The notes under the pieces: model-generated | Seen by the model: the letters and a program-made list of their open reading frames with translations, nothing else | The model's database searches: none | What the model was told of the DNA's origin: nothing | Shown here: positions 16,363-23,992 of the stretch, piece after piece | Layout of the letters: each line of letters opens with the position of its first letter | Numbering within the stretch: the stretch's first letter is position 1 | NCBI GenBank assembly: GCA_019245115.1 | Contig: JAFARZ010000206.1 | Coordinates: 1 to 36,177 of the forward strand | Reading direction: 5' to 3' | DNA: 36,177 bases | DNA from: Streptosporangiaceae bacterium | GTDB taxonomy: Bacteria; Actinomycetota; Actinomycetes; Streptosporangiales; Streptosporangiaceae | Program-made: the position numbers and the translations under genes

Positions 16363-17745
16363 CGCCGCGGCGAGCAGTGCGAGTCCGGATACCCATAGCG
16401 CGTGGTGCAATCCGCCGATGAACACCTGGCCGGATGCGCGGTTCAGCGGCGCGCCGGCGGAGCCACCGGGGAGGCGGGCATACACGAGCGCGCCGAGCAC
16501 CGCGACGCCGAACACCTGGCCGACCTGGCGCAGCGCGTTATGAACCGCGGACACCATGCCGGCGCGGGAGGAGCCGACCGCGGACATGGCCACGGCGGTC
16601 ATGGGGGTGAGGGACAGGCCGGTACCCGCGCCCAGCAACGCGAAGTCCCACCAGATGGCGCCGATTCCAGTGCCCAGCCTGAGCCTGAGAAGGCCGAGGG
16701 TGGCGCCACCAGCCAGGGCGAGCCCGGCGGTCATCGGCAGGCGAGGCCCGATCCGGGCTACGACGCGGCCAGATACCGACGCGGCGATCGCGAACGCGAC
16801 GCCGATCGCTGATATGTCAAGGCCGGCGTTAAGCGCCGAATCCCCGCTCGCCTGCTGGAAGTAGGCGCTGAAGTAGACAATCGCGCCGACGAACGCGAAG
16901 AACACGACGAACGCCGCGACGTTTGCCGCGGTGAACGCGGGCTGGGCAAATAGCCTGACATCGACGAGCGGATGCCGCACGTGACGTTCCCAGGACACGA
17001 ACGCCGCCAGGGCCGCCGCGCCGGCCGCGAACCCGGCGTACACCGCGGGTGATGTCCAGCCCGCGCTCTGCCCGTCGATGGTGGCGTAGGCCAGCGCGCT
17101 GATCGTCACCACGGTCAGCACCGCGCCCAGCCAGTCGAACCTGCCCTCCGGCCGGGACCGCGGCAGCCTGGGAATGAAGCGGGCCCCGGCGAGGGCCAGC
17201 ACCGCGGACAGCGGCACGTTGAACAGGAAGACCGCGCGCCAGCCGGCCCAGGCCACGAGCGCACCGCCCAGCACCGGGCCCACCGCCAGCGCTACACCGG
17301 AGGCCGTCGACCACAACCCGATCGCCACGGCCCGCTTGCGCTCATCGGTAAACACCGCACGGATGATCGTCAGGCTGCCCGGAACCAGCAGCGCGGGCCC
17401 TAGCCCCGCGACGGCGCGCCCGGCGAGCAGCACGGGAACCGAACCAGCCATCCCAGTGAGCATTGACCCGGTGCCGAAGCAGCAGACGCCGAGCAGGAAC
17501 AGCCCCTTGCGCCCGCGCCGGTCGCCGATGGCTCCGCCCGCGACCAGGAAGCTGGAATACACGATCACGTAGGCGTCGACGACCCACTCGAGCTGGGCCG
17601 GGTCAGCGCGCAGCGCCTTCCCTATCGAGGGCAGGGCCACGCCGACCAGCGTGGTCGACATCACCGCGAGGAACAGCCCTCCCGCTACCAGGGCGAGCGT
17701 GATCCAGGCACCGCGCGGAGTGGCATTCGTGGCAGGTTCCCGCAC
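16162..17745 (-). CDS. MFS drug/solute exporter, DHA2 (14-helix) family
   Basis: A 527-residue membrane transporter with about 14 hydrophobic segments. Visible motifs are an early helix LVAGGLFLAVMSTTLVGVAL, motif A-like GGAIGDRRGRKGLFLLG and motif C-like ASGVALAVGPVLGGALV, all typical of the EmrB/QacA (DHA2) group that exports hydrophobic drugs by proton antiport. The GTG start at 17745 is preceded by AAAGGAG with an 8-base spacer. After the last helix (ALLAAALLAATLS) about 60 polar residues follow, encoded antisense to the PNPOx-like gene, so the original stop may have been lost. Its upstream region is repeat copy B. It could export the compound sensed by the WYL regulator; this is inference. 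Confidence 0.9.
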   Translation of the reverse strand: MREPATNATPRGAWITLALVAGGLFLAVMSTTLVGVALPSIGKALRADPAQLEWVVDAYVIVYSSFLVAGGAIGDRRGRKGLFLLGVCCFGTGSMLTGMAGSVPVLLAGRAVAGLGPALLVPGSLTIIRAVFTDERKRAVAIGLWSTASGVALAVGPVLGGALVAWAGWRAVFLFNVPLSAVLALAGARFIPRLPRSRPEGRFDWLGAVLTVVTISALAYATIDGQSAGWTSPAVYAGFAAGAAALAAFVSWERHVRHPLVDVRLFAQPAFTAANVAAFVVFFAFVGAIVYFSAYFQQASGDSALNAGLDISAIGVAFAIAASVSGRVVARIGPRLPMTAGLALAGGATLGLLRLRLGTGIGAIWWDFALLGAGTGLSLTPMTAVAMSAVGSSRAGMVSAVHNALRQVGQVFGVAVLGALVYARLPGGSAGAPLNRASGQVFIGGLHHALWVSGLALLAAALLAATLSRQGAPDGRPPREGAVRVGEHQQAAFDAQFEEGVSAEAGPDLAVALVQDPLPDYRAHRGI

Positions 17746-17892
17746 GATCGGTGCTCCTTTCTGCGTGCTCCCACTACCGAATGTGCGCCACGAGCTATCA
17801 GAATTCAAAGAACTAGATTGTCTCTTGTCTATAATTTTTAGTTATGAAAGTCGCGGCCGCGGCCGGGCCGGGACGGGGCCGACCGGTGCCAT

Positions 17893-18106
17893 CGGGCTCG
17901 GAACGCAGGCCCAGCGAGACCTCTGCCCTGCACTTCCGTCCAGCGCGGAAATTATGTGCTGTGCGGAAGTTTACCCGCTGAATTCGTACACTAAATTTCC
18001 GCCTAGCATGAATGTTCCACATTAATCCAAAACCCGTTCGAGATTCTTCGGACATTCAGGGAACACGGGCAGTGGCGGTAAGCCGTGACTTCTATCCAGC
18101 CACCCG
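17893..18106 (-). repeat. Imperfect ~210 bp repeat element, copy B (inverted relative to copy A)
   Basis: Read on the minus strand, this matches copy A (13731-13940) with scattered substitutions, roughly three bases in four by eye. Shared landmarks are listed at copy A. An internal stem pairs GCGGAAATTTA with TAAACTTCCGC, one mismatch. Both copies point toward an MFS gene on their own strand. The two copies bracket a ~4 kb segment in inverted orientation, as insertion-sequence ends would, but no transposase is present. Confidence 0.65.
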
Positions 18107-18254
18107 ATCGGGGCCGCAATTTACCCTATCGAGCATATAACGGACAACAAGTTATAAACTGCGCAGCTAGCAACAGACCACGAACAAGGCAGCAAGCGTC
18201 TTGCTGTATCCCGGAGCGCGCGCAATAGTGCCGCAATGGCGACGCGCCTCGCGC

Positions 18255-18418
18255 GGGTGACGGAACCCAGCCTTTCGAGGATGGCCGCCGCCTCCCCCGG
18301 GTGACAGCCTCTCAGCCTTTCCAGGATGGCCACCCGTACCCCCCGGGTGACGGAACCCGGGGGTTCCCAGGATGGCCACCCGTACCTCCGGGTGACGAAC
18401 CCAACCTTTCAAGCCAGT
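18255..18418. repeat. Degenerate tandem repeat, period about 45 bp, about 3.6 units
   Basis: Units begin with GGGTGAC at 18255, 18299, 18345 and 18390 (spacing 44, 46, 45). The common pattern is GGGTGACGGAACCC, then a CCTTTC-like stretch, AGGATGGCC and ACCCGTACC. The last unit is partial. Units differ by several bases, which argues for an old expansion. The units are contiguous with no unique spacers, so this is not CRISPR-like. Confidence 0.75.
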
Positions 18419-18622
18419 AAGTGAGCGCCGCCCCGTTCGTCATCACCGAAATTATCGGGGCAGCGATCGATTGCAGTGCCCAATTCGACACAAGAAAGAT
18501 GTGACCTCTTGACAAAGACGACCACTAAAGTAACGGGAGTGGCCGTCTGCCAACTGCGCTGGGCAGGTCATGGGCCGCGGCGGTGTCGTATGGGGGTCGT
18601 GGCCCCTTGGCCCCGATAGAAC

Positions 18623-18645
18623 GGGGGCTGTGGGCCACAGCCCCC
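18623..18645. repeat. Perfect 11-bp inverted repeat (hairpin)
   Basis: GGGGGCTGTGG (18623-18633) pairs with CCACAGCCCCC (18635-18645) around one base. It has no following T-run, so it is not a classical intrinsic terminator. It stands alone in non-coding DNA about 290 bases before the sensor kinase. Confidence 0.6.
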
Positions 18646-18932
18646 TCTTGTCTGGGGATATGTCCTGTTCAGCGAGCGCTCGCGCGCACTCACCCAATAG
18701 CGCCATGCGACAGGTCATGGTCTTGCCGATTAATTCGCAGTATATGCGGATATCGACTGTATTTTGCGTGTAGTTGAGTTAGTGTTCTGCCACCGGCCGG
18801 GCGCGCACCCATGGCGATGCTCGAAGCGGTCACCCCGGTTTTCGCAATGTTTCGAAAGCCACCCGTTTTAGCAAGAAAGTTACTACTAGGTAGGATTTCC
18901 GGTTACGGATTTTCTCAGCGAGGGCACGAGCG

Positions 18933-21596
18933 ATGGGTCACCAGGCACCTGACGTCGAGCTACCGACCGTTCGACCCCTGGATCCGCCCCCGCCGCACCA
19001 CGCGCTTACCAGCGCGTCGCTCTCCCCGCGCAACTGGCGGGTGACGTGGCGGCTGATCGCCCTCATCGCGATTCCCACCATGATGGGTCTCACGTTCGGG
19101 GCCCTGCGGGTGGCGGACGCGGACACCGCCGCGGGCCAGTTCCGGCAGGTCGAGCAGCTCGCCCTGCTGGGTCAGCAGGTCACCGGTCTGGAACAGGCCA
19201 TGGAAGACGAGCGCGACCTTACCGCCGGATACATCGCCACTCCGCCGGGGCTGCAGCCAGGCATGCTCACGCAACTGCGGCGGCAGTACAAGGTCACCGA
19301 CACCTGGTCCTCCCGGGTCGAGAGCCTGGCGGCTGGCATCGGCGCCAGCTACCCGGCTCAGGCCCAGAACAGCACCACTGTGGTCCTGGCCACCATCGGC
19401 GACCTGCCTGGAGTGCGCCTCGCCGCGCAGGGCGTCACCACCGGCGCGCTGCCGATGATCATCGACTACACGTCGCTCATCAACAACCTGCTCTCGTTCG
19501 ACAACCAGATCGCCCAGGGCAGCGCCAGCGCCACGTTGACGAACACCGCCCGGACGCTGGGCTCGCTGACCCGTGTGAAAGAGGACGCCTCACTACAGCG
19601 CGCGATCCTGTACTCCGCGCTGCTGGAGGGACAATTCGAACTCGGTGCGCCGGAACAGCTCTCCAGCGCGCAAGCGCAGCAGACCAGCGACGAGTCGGAG
19701 TTCACCGCCTCAGCTACACTCGCCCAGCAGCAACTGTTCAATAACGCGGTGGTAAGTCCCGTCGTCGACCACGATCAAGTGCTGGAGACGCTCGCCACCA
19801 CCATCAGCAACCCGCAGGACGTGGGCGTATCGGCCGCCGCGTGGTACCAGTCGATGACCAGCACGATCAACAGCATGCGGGGCGTGGAAGTACAGCTGGC
19901 CGCCTCCGTGGTGGGGCAGAGCCAGTCGCTGCAGCAGGGGGCCGAGGGCTCAGCGGTGCTGACCGGGATCCTTTCCCTGCTGCTGCTGCTCGTCGCGGGC
20001 GCCGCCACGGTCGTCGTCGCCCGGTCCATGGTTCGTCCGCTGCGGATCCTGCGGTCCGACGCGCTGGAGATCGCGAGCGTGCGACTGCCGGAAAAGGTGC
20101 GCGACCTCAGTAACGCCGACGATCCGAGCGCCAACATGGACGTGGTGCCGGTCAGCGTGCGGTCCGTGGACGAGATAGGGCAGGTCGCGCGCGCGTTCGA
20201 CCAGGTGCACCGCGAGGCCGTACGGCTGGCCGGCAACGAGGCCATGGTGCGCAACAATATGAACTCGATGTTCGTCAGCCTGTCGCGGCGTAGCCAGTCA
20301 TTGCTGGAACGGCTGGCCCGGCTGATCGACTCGCTCGAGCAGAGCGAGGACGATCCCGGCCGGCTGTCCAACCTCTTCTCCATGGACCACCTGGTCACCC
20401 GCATGCGCCGTCACTCAGAGAACCTGCTCGTGCTGGCCGGCCATGAGCCGGCCCGCAAGCGGGCCGAGCCGGTCGCCCTGACCGACGTGGTGCGCGCCGC
20501 GGTATCGGAGATCCTGGAGTACGACCGGGTGGTGGCGAATGTCCAGCCGGGTGTCGCGGTACTGGGCCAGTCGGTCAACGACACCGTTCACCTGCTCGCC
20601 GAGATCATCGAGAACGCCACGTTCTTCTCCGCCAAGGACAGCCAGGTCCACGTCTCCGGGCACGTCCTGAACAGCGGCGGGATCCTGATCGAGGTCGCCG
20701 ACAGCGGCGTCGGCATCCCCGCCGAGCGGCTCGCCCAGCTCAACTGGCGGCTGGATAATCCGCCGGTCGCGGACGTGTCGGTGTCGCGGCACATGGGCCT
20801 GTTCGCGGTGTCGCATCTGGCGGCACGCCACGGCGTACGCGTGCGGCTGCGGCAGGCGGCGCCACGCGGTCTGACCGCCCTGGTCTGGATTCCGGAAACG
20901 CTGATCACCGCCGAGAGCGCGGTGGGCGTGCCATGGCCCGGGACACAGCCCATGCAGGCCGCCATGGTGGCCGAGGCGGCGTCCGGGCCGGCGGGCTGGA
21001 TCGCGTTCGGCCGCGATCGGGAACCGGACACCGGCCCGCTGATCGCGGTGCCTGCCCCGGTGAGCGCTCAGCCAGCGCTCACCGAACCGGTGCCGATCTA
21101 CGAGTCGATGGCGTCGGAGTGGTTCCGCCGTGGCAGCCGGCTGCCGGCACAGCAGATGCGGCCGGCGTCACCGGTGCGGGCGGTACGGGACCCGGGGCCG
21201 GCCGGCGCGCAAGCCCAGGCGGCCTGGAAGTCGCCGGCCGATGCCGGCTGGCGCGCCGCTGAGTCGGCGGCCACACCGGTACGCGGCCAGCTCACCTCGG
21301 CCGGGCTGCCGCAGCGCATTCCCCGGGCCAACATGGTCCCGGGATCGGTCGGCGAGCGCGGGGCACCGGGCGCGGGCACCATGGCCGGAGGCCCAGGCCA
21401 GCCCGGCGCCGCTCCGGGAGCCGGAGGCCCAGACCAGCCCGGCGCCCCGCCGACCGGGCGCCCAGCACCGGTACCCGCCCCGCAGCGGCGGTCCGCCGAT
21501 GCCGCCCGGGCTCGCCTCGCCGGGTTCCAGCGGGGCACTCGCCGGGGAGAGAGCGCCGCCGAGCGTGAACGGGTCGGCAGACGGACGGAGGAATGA
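18933..21596 (+). CDS. Conservon-type sensor histidine kinase (CvnA-like) with nitrate/nitrite-sensor (NIT-like) region
   Basis: An 887-residue membrane sensor. A first membrane helix at about 38-60 is followed by a ~280-residue helical extracytoplasmic region resembling the nitrate/nitrite-sensing domain, a second helix at 342-364 and a HAMP-like linker. The helical dimerisation segment holds MDHLVTRMRRHSENLLVLAG (His486), then an ATPase domain with N-box E560-N561 (EIIENAT), G1 box DSGVGIP at 590-596 and HMGLFAVSHLA near 620-630. Residues after ~660 form a low-complexity Pro/Gly/Ala tail with a 36-base internal duplication (from 21384 and 21420). This is the CvnA layout of actinomycete conservons, in which the complex senses signals at the membrane. 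ATG at 18933 is used. Confidence 0.88.
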   Translation: MGHQAPDVELPTVRPLDPPPPHHALTSASLSPRNWRVTWRLIALIAIPTMMGLTFGALRVADADTAAGQFRQVEQLALLGQQVTGLEQAMEDERDLTAGYIATPPGLQPGMLTQLRRQYKVTDTWSSRVESLAAGIGASYPAQAQNSTTVVLATIGDLPGVRLAAQGVTTGALPMIIDYTSLINNLLSFDNQIAQGSASATLTNTARTLGSLTRVKEDASLQRAILYSALLEGQFELGAPEQLSSAQAQQTSDESEFTASATLAQQQLFNNAVVSPVVDHDQVLETLATTISNPQDVGVSAAAWYQSMTSTINSMRGVEVQLAASVVGQSQSLQQGAEGSAVLTGILSLLLLLVAGAATVVVARSMVRPLRILRSDALEIASVRLPEKVRDLSNADDPSANMDVVPVSVRSVDEIGQVARAFDQVHREAVRLAGNEAMVRNNMNSMFVSLSRRSQSLLERLARLIDSLEQSEDDPGRLSNLFSMDHLVTRMRRHSENLLVLAGHEPARKRAEPVALTDVVRAAVSEILEYDRVVANVQPGVAVLGQSVNDTVHLLAEIIENATFFSAKDSQVHVSGHVLNSGGILIEVADSGVGIPAERLAQLNWRLDNPPVADVSVSRHMGLFAVSHLAARHGVRVRLRQAAPRGLTALVWIPETLITAESAVGVPWPGTQPMQAAMVAEAASGPAGWIAFGRDREPDTGPLIAVPAPVSAQPALTEPVPIYESMASEWFRRGSRLPAQQMRPASPVRAVRDPGPAGAQAQAAWKSPADAGWRAAESAATPVRGQLTSAGLPQRIPRANMVPGSVGERGAPGAGTMAGGPGQPGAAPGAGGPDQPGAPPTGRPAPVPAPQRRSADAARARLAGFQRGTRRGESAAERERVGRRTEE

Positions 21597-21685
21597 GGCA
21601 GTGGAGTGAGGCAAGGACCGGGGCGAGGAGCGGGCCAGGAGAGAATAATTGCCGGGGGTTGGCGGATCGCAGGAAGGGGTGTGAG

Positions 21686-22087
21686 TTGCATATCGCGGAC
21701 GACGTGAATCCCGGTCTGGATTTTCTGGTCACGGACTTCACGGAACGGGTCAGCGACATCGCGCACGCGGTCGTGGTGTCGGCCGACGGGGTGCCGCTGG
21801 CGGTCTCCGACGCCATACCGCCCGATCGTGCCGGTCAGCTGTGCGCCATCACGTCGGGGCTGGCTAGCCTGACCGAGGGCGCGGCGCGCATATTCGAGGG
21901 CGGGACGGTCAGCCAGTCGCTCGTGGAGATGGAACGCGGAATCATGGTGGTGAAGGCGATCAGCGACGGCTCCAGCCTGGCCGTGCTCGCCGCACCGGAA
22001 TGCGACATGGAACTCGTCGCCTACGAGATGACGATGCTGGTGGAGGCGGTCGGCGACATCCTGACCCCGGCGGCCCGGCGCGCCTGA
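21686..22087 (+). CDS. Roadblock/LC7-domain protein (CvnB-like)
   Basis: A 133-residue roadblock/LC7 protein, the usual partner encoded after a conservon sensor kinase. The pattern LDFLVTDFTERVSDIAHAVVVSADGVPLAVSD, then GQLCAITSGLASLTEGAARI, and C-terminal EMTMLVEAVGDILTPAARR is the typical CvnB profile. Such proteins dimerise and, in complete conservons, regulate the CvnD GTPase. The start is TTG at 21686, with AGGAAGGGG 7 bases upstream; the earlier in-frame ATG at 21593 would add 31 low-complexity residues before the conserved domain. The expected next genes, a DUF742 protein and a small GTPase, are absent. Confidence 0.85.
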   Translation: MHIADDVNPGLDFLVTDFTERVSDIAHAVVVSADGVPLAVSDAIPPDRAGQLCAITSGLASLTEGAARIFEGGTVSQSLVEMERGIMVVKAISDGSSLAVLAAPECDMELVAYEMTMLVEAVGDILTPAARRA

Positions 22088-22553
22088 GCTTAGTTGGCCA
22101 GGCCCGCCGAGGTGCCCGGTCTCTCACTTGTCACCCGTCCCGACCAATGCCGGTGAATTAAGCCGGCCTGGCCAGCCGCCACTGGCTCGCGATGCCACGG
22201 CTGGCGCGGTGGTTTTACGTTTCGCACAAACCTGCGATCCATGTCCGGCAAATCCGGATATGAGCGACAGGCGGAGCAACTGGCGACGGCCCGTCGGCCC
22301 GAGCCGGCTTCGCTGAGCCGTTAAGTTACCGGCATTGCCCGTCCCGACCGACATGTCACCCGGTCGTGCTGGACGAAAGCCGCATTCCAGGATAGCAATT
22401 CGACGTAGCGTGTGACATGTGCTGCGTAGCGGGTGACAAGTCGAACTGGAAGGCGACGGCGGTCCCAAGCGCGAGGTTAAGATCTAGGTTCTGACGTACC
22501 AAGCTCTACCCGACTAGCAGGCCGGCATGGCAGTAACCGCCGGAACTCTAACC
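22088..22553. other. Non-coding stretch with inverted repeats, in the place of cvnC/cvnD
   Basis: No gene is visible. TGGCCAGGCC (22095-22104) pairs with GGCCTGGCCA (22165-22174) just after the CvnB-like stop. ACTTGTCACCCG (22126-22137) is inverted as CGGGTGACAAGT (22430-22441). CCCGTCCCGACC occurs twice in direct orientation near 22134 and 22338. No remnant of a DUF742 or GTPase reading frame is apparent, so any loss of those genes is old or they were never here. No clear terminator separates the convergent genes. Confidence 0.5.
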
Positions 22554-23675
22554 TCAGGACCCCCAGACCTCCTGGGCGGTCTCGACGATCAGCCTTAGCT
22601 TGGCGAGCTGGTCGTCGTGGGTGAGCTCGTTGCCCTCGACGGTGGAGGAGAACCCGCACTGCCCGGACAGGCACAGCTGGTCCAGCGGCACGTACTTGGC
22701 GGCCTCGTCGATCCGCCGCTTGAGCGCATCCGCCGACTCCAGCTCGGGGCGCTTGGTGGTGACCAGGCCGAGCACGACCATCTTGCCCGGGGGAACGAAC
22801 CGCAGCGGCTCGAACCCGCCGGACCGCTCATCGTCGTACTCCAGGAAGAACCCGTCCACGTCCAGCTCGGAGAACAGCGCCTCGGCCACGAAGTCGTACC
22901 CGCCGGACGCCACCCACGAGGACCGGAAGTTCCCCCGGCACATGTGGGTCGTCACCGCCATGCCCGCGGGCCGGCCGGAAACCGCGGCGTTGATCTGCTT
23001 GATGTAACGCAGGTGCAGGTGCTCGGCGTCCTCGCCGCGCTCGGCGATCTCCGCCCGCTGGGCCGGGTCGTTCAGGTAGGCCAGCGACGTGTCGTCGAAC
23101 TGCAGGTAGGTGCAGCCCAGCGCGCTCAGCCGCCGCACCTGTTCGGCGTAGGCGGCGGCCAGGTCGGCCCAGAACTCCTCCATGTCCGGGTAGACCGACG
23201 TATCCACCGCGGCCGGTCCGCCCCGGTAGTGCACCATGTTCGGCGACGGAATGGTCAGCTTCGGCACGGCCGTCCGGACATGGTCCCGCAGGAAGGCGAA
23301 GTCTTCGCCGAAGATGGTGTCCTCGATCCCGACCTTCCCGTTGACCCAGATCGACGCCGGGGTGAACTCTATGTCTCCCGCCGCGTTGTGGAACCTGACC
23401 GCCATGTTGCCCGGCGCCTTCGACACCCCGCCGAGCCGGTAGATGAAGTCCATGTGCCACGACGCGCGCCGGAACTCGCCGTCGGTGGCGGACTGCAGGC
23501 CGGCGTCCTCCTGCATCCGGATGGCCTTGATGATCTCCTCGTCCTCGATGGTCCGCAGCTCCGCGGCCGTTATCGATCCCTCGGCGAGCTCGTCCCTGGC
23601 CTCGAGCAGCCGCCGCGGTCGCAGCAGGCTGCCCACATGGTCGGCGCGGAACGGCGGGCTGGTGCGGCGGCCCAT
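22554..23675 (-). CDS. Cobalamin-independent methionine-synthase-like zinc methyltransferase (MetE C-terminal family)
   Basis: A 373-residue single-domain protein of the MetE C-terminal family (COG0620), half the length of MetE. The zinc ligands are readable as His244-x-Cys246 (THMCRGN) and Cys340 (GQCGFSS), with acidic FLEYDDE at 277-283. Such zinc enzymes activate a thiol for alkyl transfer: homocysteine methylation in many, and coenzyme M in epoxyalkane:CoM transferases. The ATG at 23675 has GAGGAG about 8 bases upstream; a TTG at 23681 is less likely. It follows the 73-residue CxxC protein by 17 bases on one transcript that starts at operator copy 2. The acceptor thiol and methyl donor are not decided by sequence. 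Confidence 0.85.
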   Translation of the reverse strand: MGRRTSPPFRADHVGSLLRPRRLLEARDELAEGSITAAELRTIEDEEIIKAIRMQEDAGLQSATDGEFRRASWHMDFIYRLGGVSKAPGNMAVRFHNAAGDIEFTPASIWVNGKVGIEDTIFGEDFAFLRDHVRTAVPKLTIPSPNMVHYRGGPAAVDTSVYPDMEEFWADLAAAYAEQVRRLSALGCTYLQFDDTSLAYLNDPAQRAEIAERGEDAEHLHLRYIKQINAAVSGRPAGMAVTTHMCRGNFRSSWVASGGYDFVAEALFSELDVDGFFLEYDDERSGGFEPLRFVPPGKMVVLGLVTTKRPELESADALKRRIDEAAKYVPLDQLCLSGQCGFSSTVEGNELTHDDQLAKLRLIVETAQEVWGS

Positions 23676-23692
23676 AAGCAAGCTCCTCTAAT

Positions 23693-23914
23693 CTAATCTG
23701 TCGGATAAGTCAGGTCGATCGCGTCCGAATCTACGCCCAGCGTCTGACCGAGGATGCCCCGCATCAGGTCCTTCGGAACCAGGCACTCGGCACACGCGTC
23801 CGGCGTGGCGGTGATCGTCACGCTGATCCGGTCACCGCGTTCGGCGATGTCGATCGCGTAGCCGTCGGCAGCGAGGCCTGATCGAAGCAGTGCCGCCCGT
23901 TCGTTGTTATTCAT
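23693..23914 (-). CDS. Small CxxC protein of unknown function
   Basis: A 73-residue acidic protein: an N-terminal helix (NNERAALLRSGLAADGYAI), a central strand pair (DRISVTITAT) and a C-terminal CAECLVPKDLMRGILGQTLG segment with Cys41 and Cys44. I do not recognise the family. Its size, the CxxC and its placement 17 bases before the zinc methyltransferase suggest a small partner such as a thiol or metal carrier; this is inference. The ATG at 23912-23914 is only 10 bases from operator copy 2, and the minus-strand -10 TATGAC lies just upstream, so the mRNA would be leaderless or nearly so. An alternative ATG at 23929 lies inside the operator. Confidence 0.65.
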   Translation of the reverse strand: MNNNERAALLRSGLAADGYAIDIAERGDRISVTITATPDACAECLVPKDLMRGILGQTLGVDSDAIDLTYPTD

Positions 23915-23922
23915 GGCATTTG

Positions 23923-23968
23923 CCGTCATATCACGCGCCCAGCGTCGCTCCAAGTGTCATATAAATTG
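23923..23968. promoter_or_regulatory. Shared divergent promoter/operator block, copy 2
   Basis: The block contains GTCATATCACGCGC (23925-23938), GTCG (23943-23946) and TCCAAGTGTCATATA (23949-23963), identical to and spaced as in copy 1 at 10299-10337. On the minus strand TTGGAG, 17 bases, TATGAC forms a promoter for the CxxC/methyltransferase genes. On the plus strand TATAAA (23960-23965) could be the -10 for the PaaX-like gene, again without a good -35. Autoregulation by that regulator is the simplest model. The E. coli PaaX site is different, so binding needs proof. Confidence 0.7.
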
Positions 23969-23992
23969 TTCTCTGAGCAGGGAGGACCGATT

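Larger units (their letters stand above)
18107..18932. other. Repeat-bearing non-coding stretch upstream of the sensor kinase
   Basis: No convincing gene lies in these ~830 bases; short frames here translate into low-complexity His/Pro/Gly repeats. It holds a ~45 bp degenerate tandem repeat (18255-18418) and an 11-bp-arm hairpin (18623-18645). A TTGACA at 18509-18514 has no good -10 partner (TAACGG after 16 bases) and lies over 400 bases from the next gene. The 18840-18932 part is less GC-rich and probably carries the sensor-kinase promoter, which I cannot place. Confidence 0.5.

Noticed and set aside
18255..18418. Possible CRISPR array
   Set aside because: Units are contiguous and degenerate with no unique spacers and there are no cas genes in the window.
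18509..18536. TTGACA followed by TAACGG as a promoter for the sensor kinase
   Set aside because: The -10 match is poor and it lies more than 400 bases from the start codon.
18623..18645. Intrinsic terminator
   Set aside because: The hairpin is strong but has no T-run on either strand and no gene ends just before it.
22554..23675. Firm call as epoxyalkane:coenzyme M transferase
   Set aside because: The zinc motif is shared with all MetE-type proteins, and no CoM biosynthesis or 2-ketopropyl-CoM carboxylase gene is in the window.
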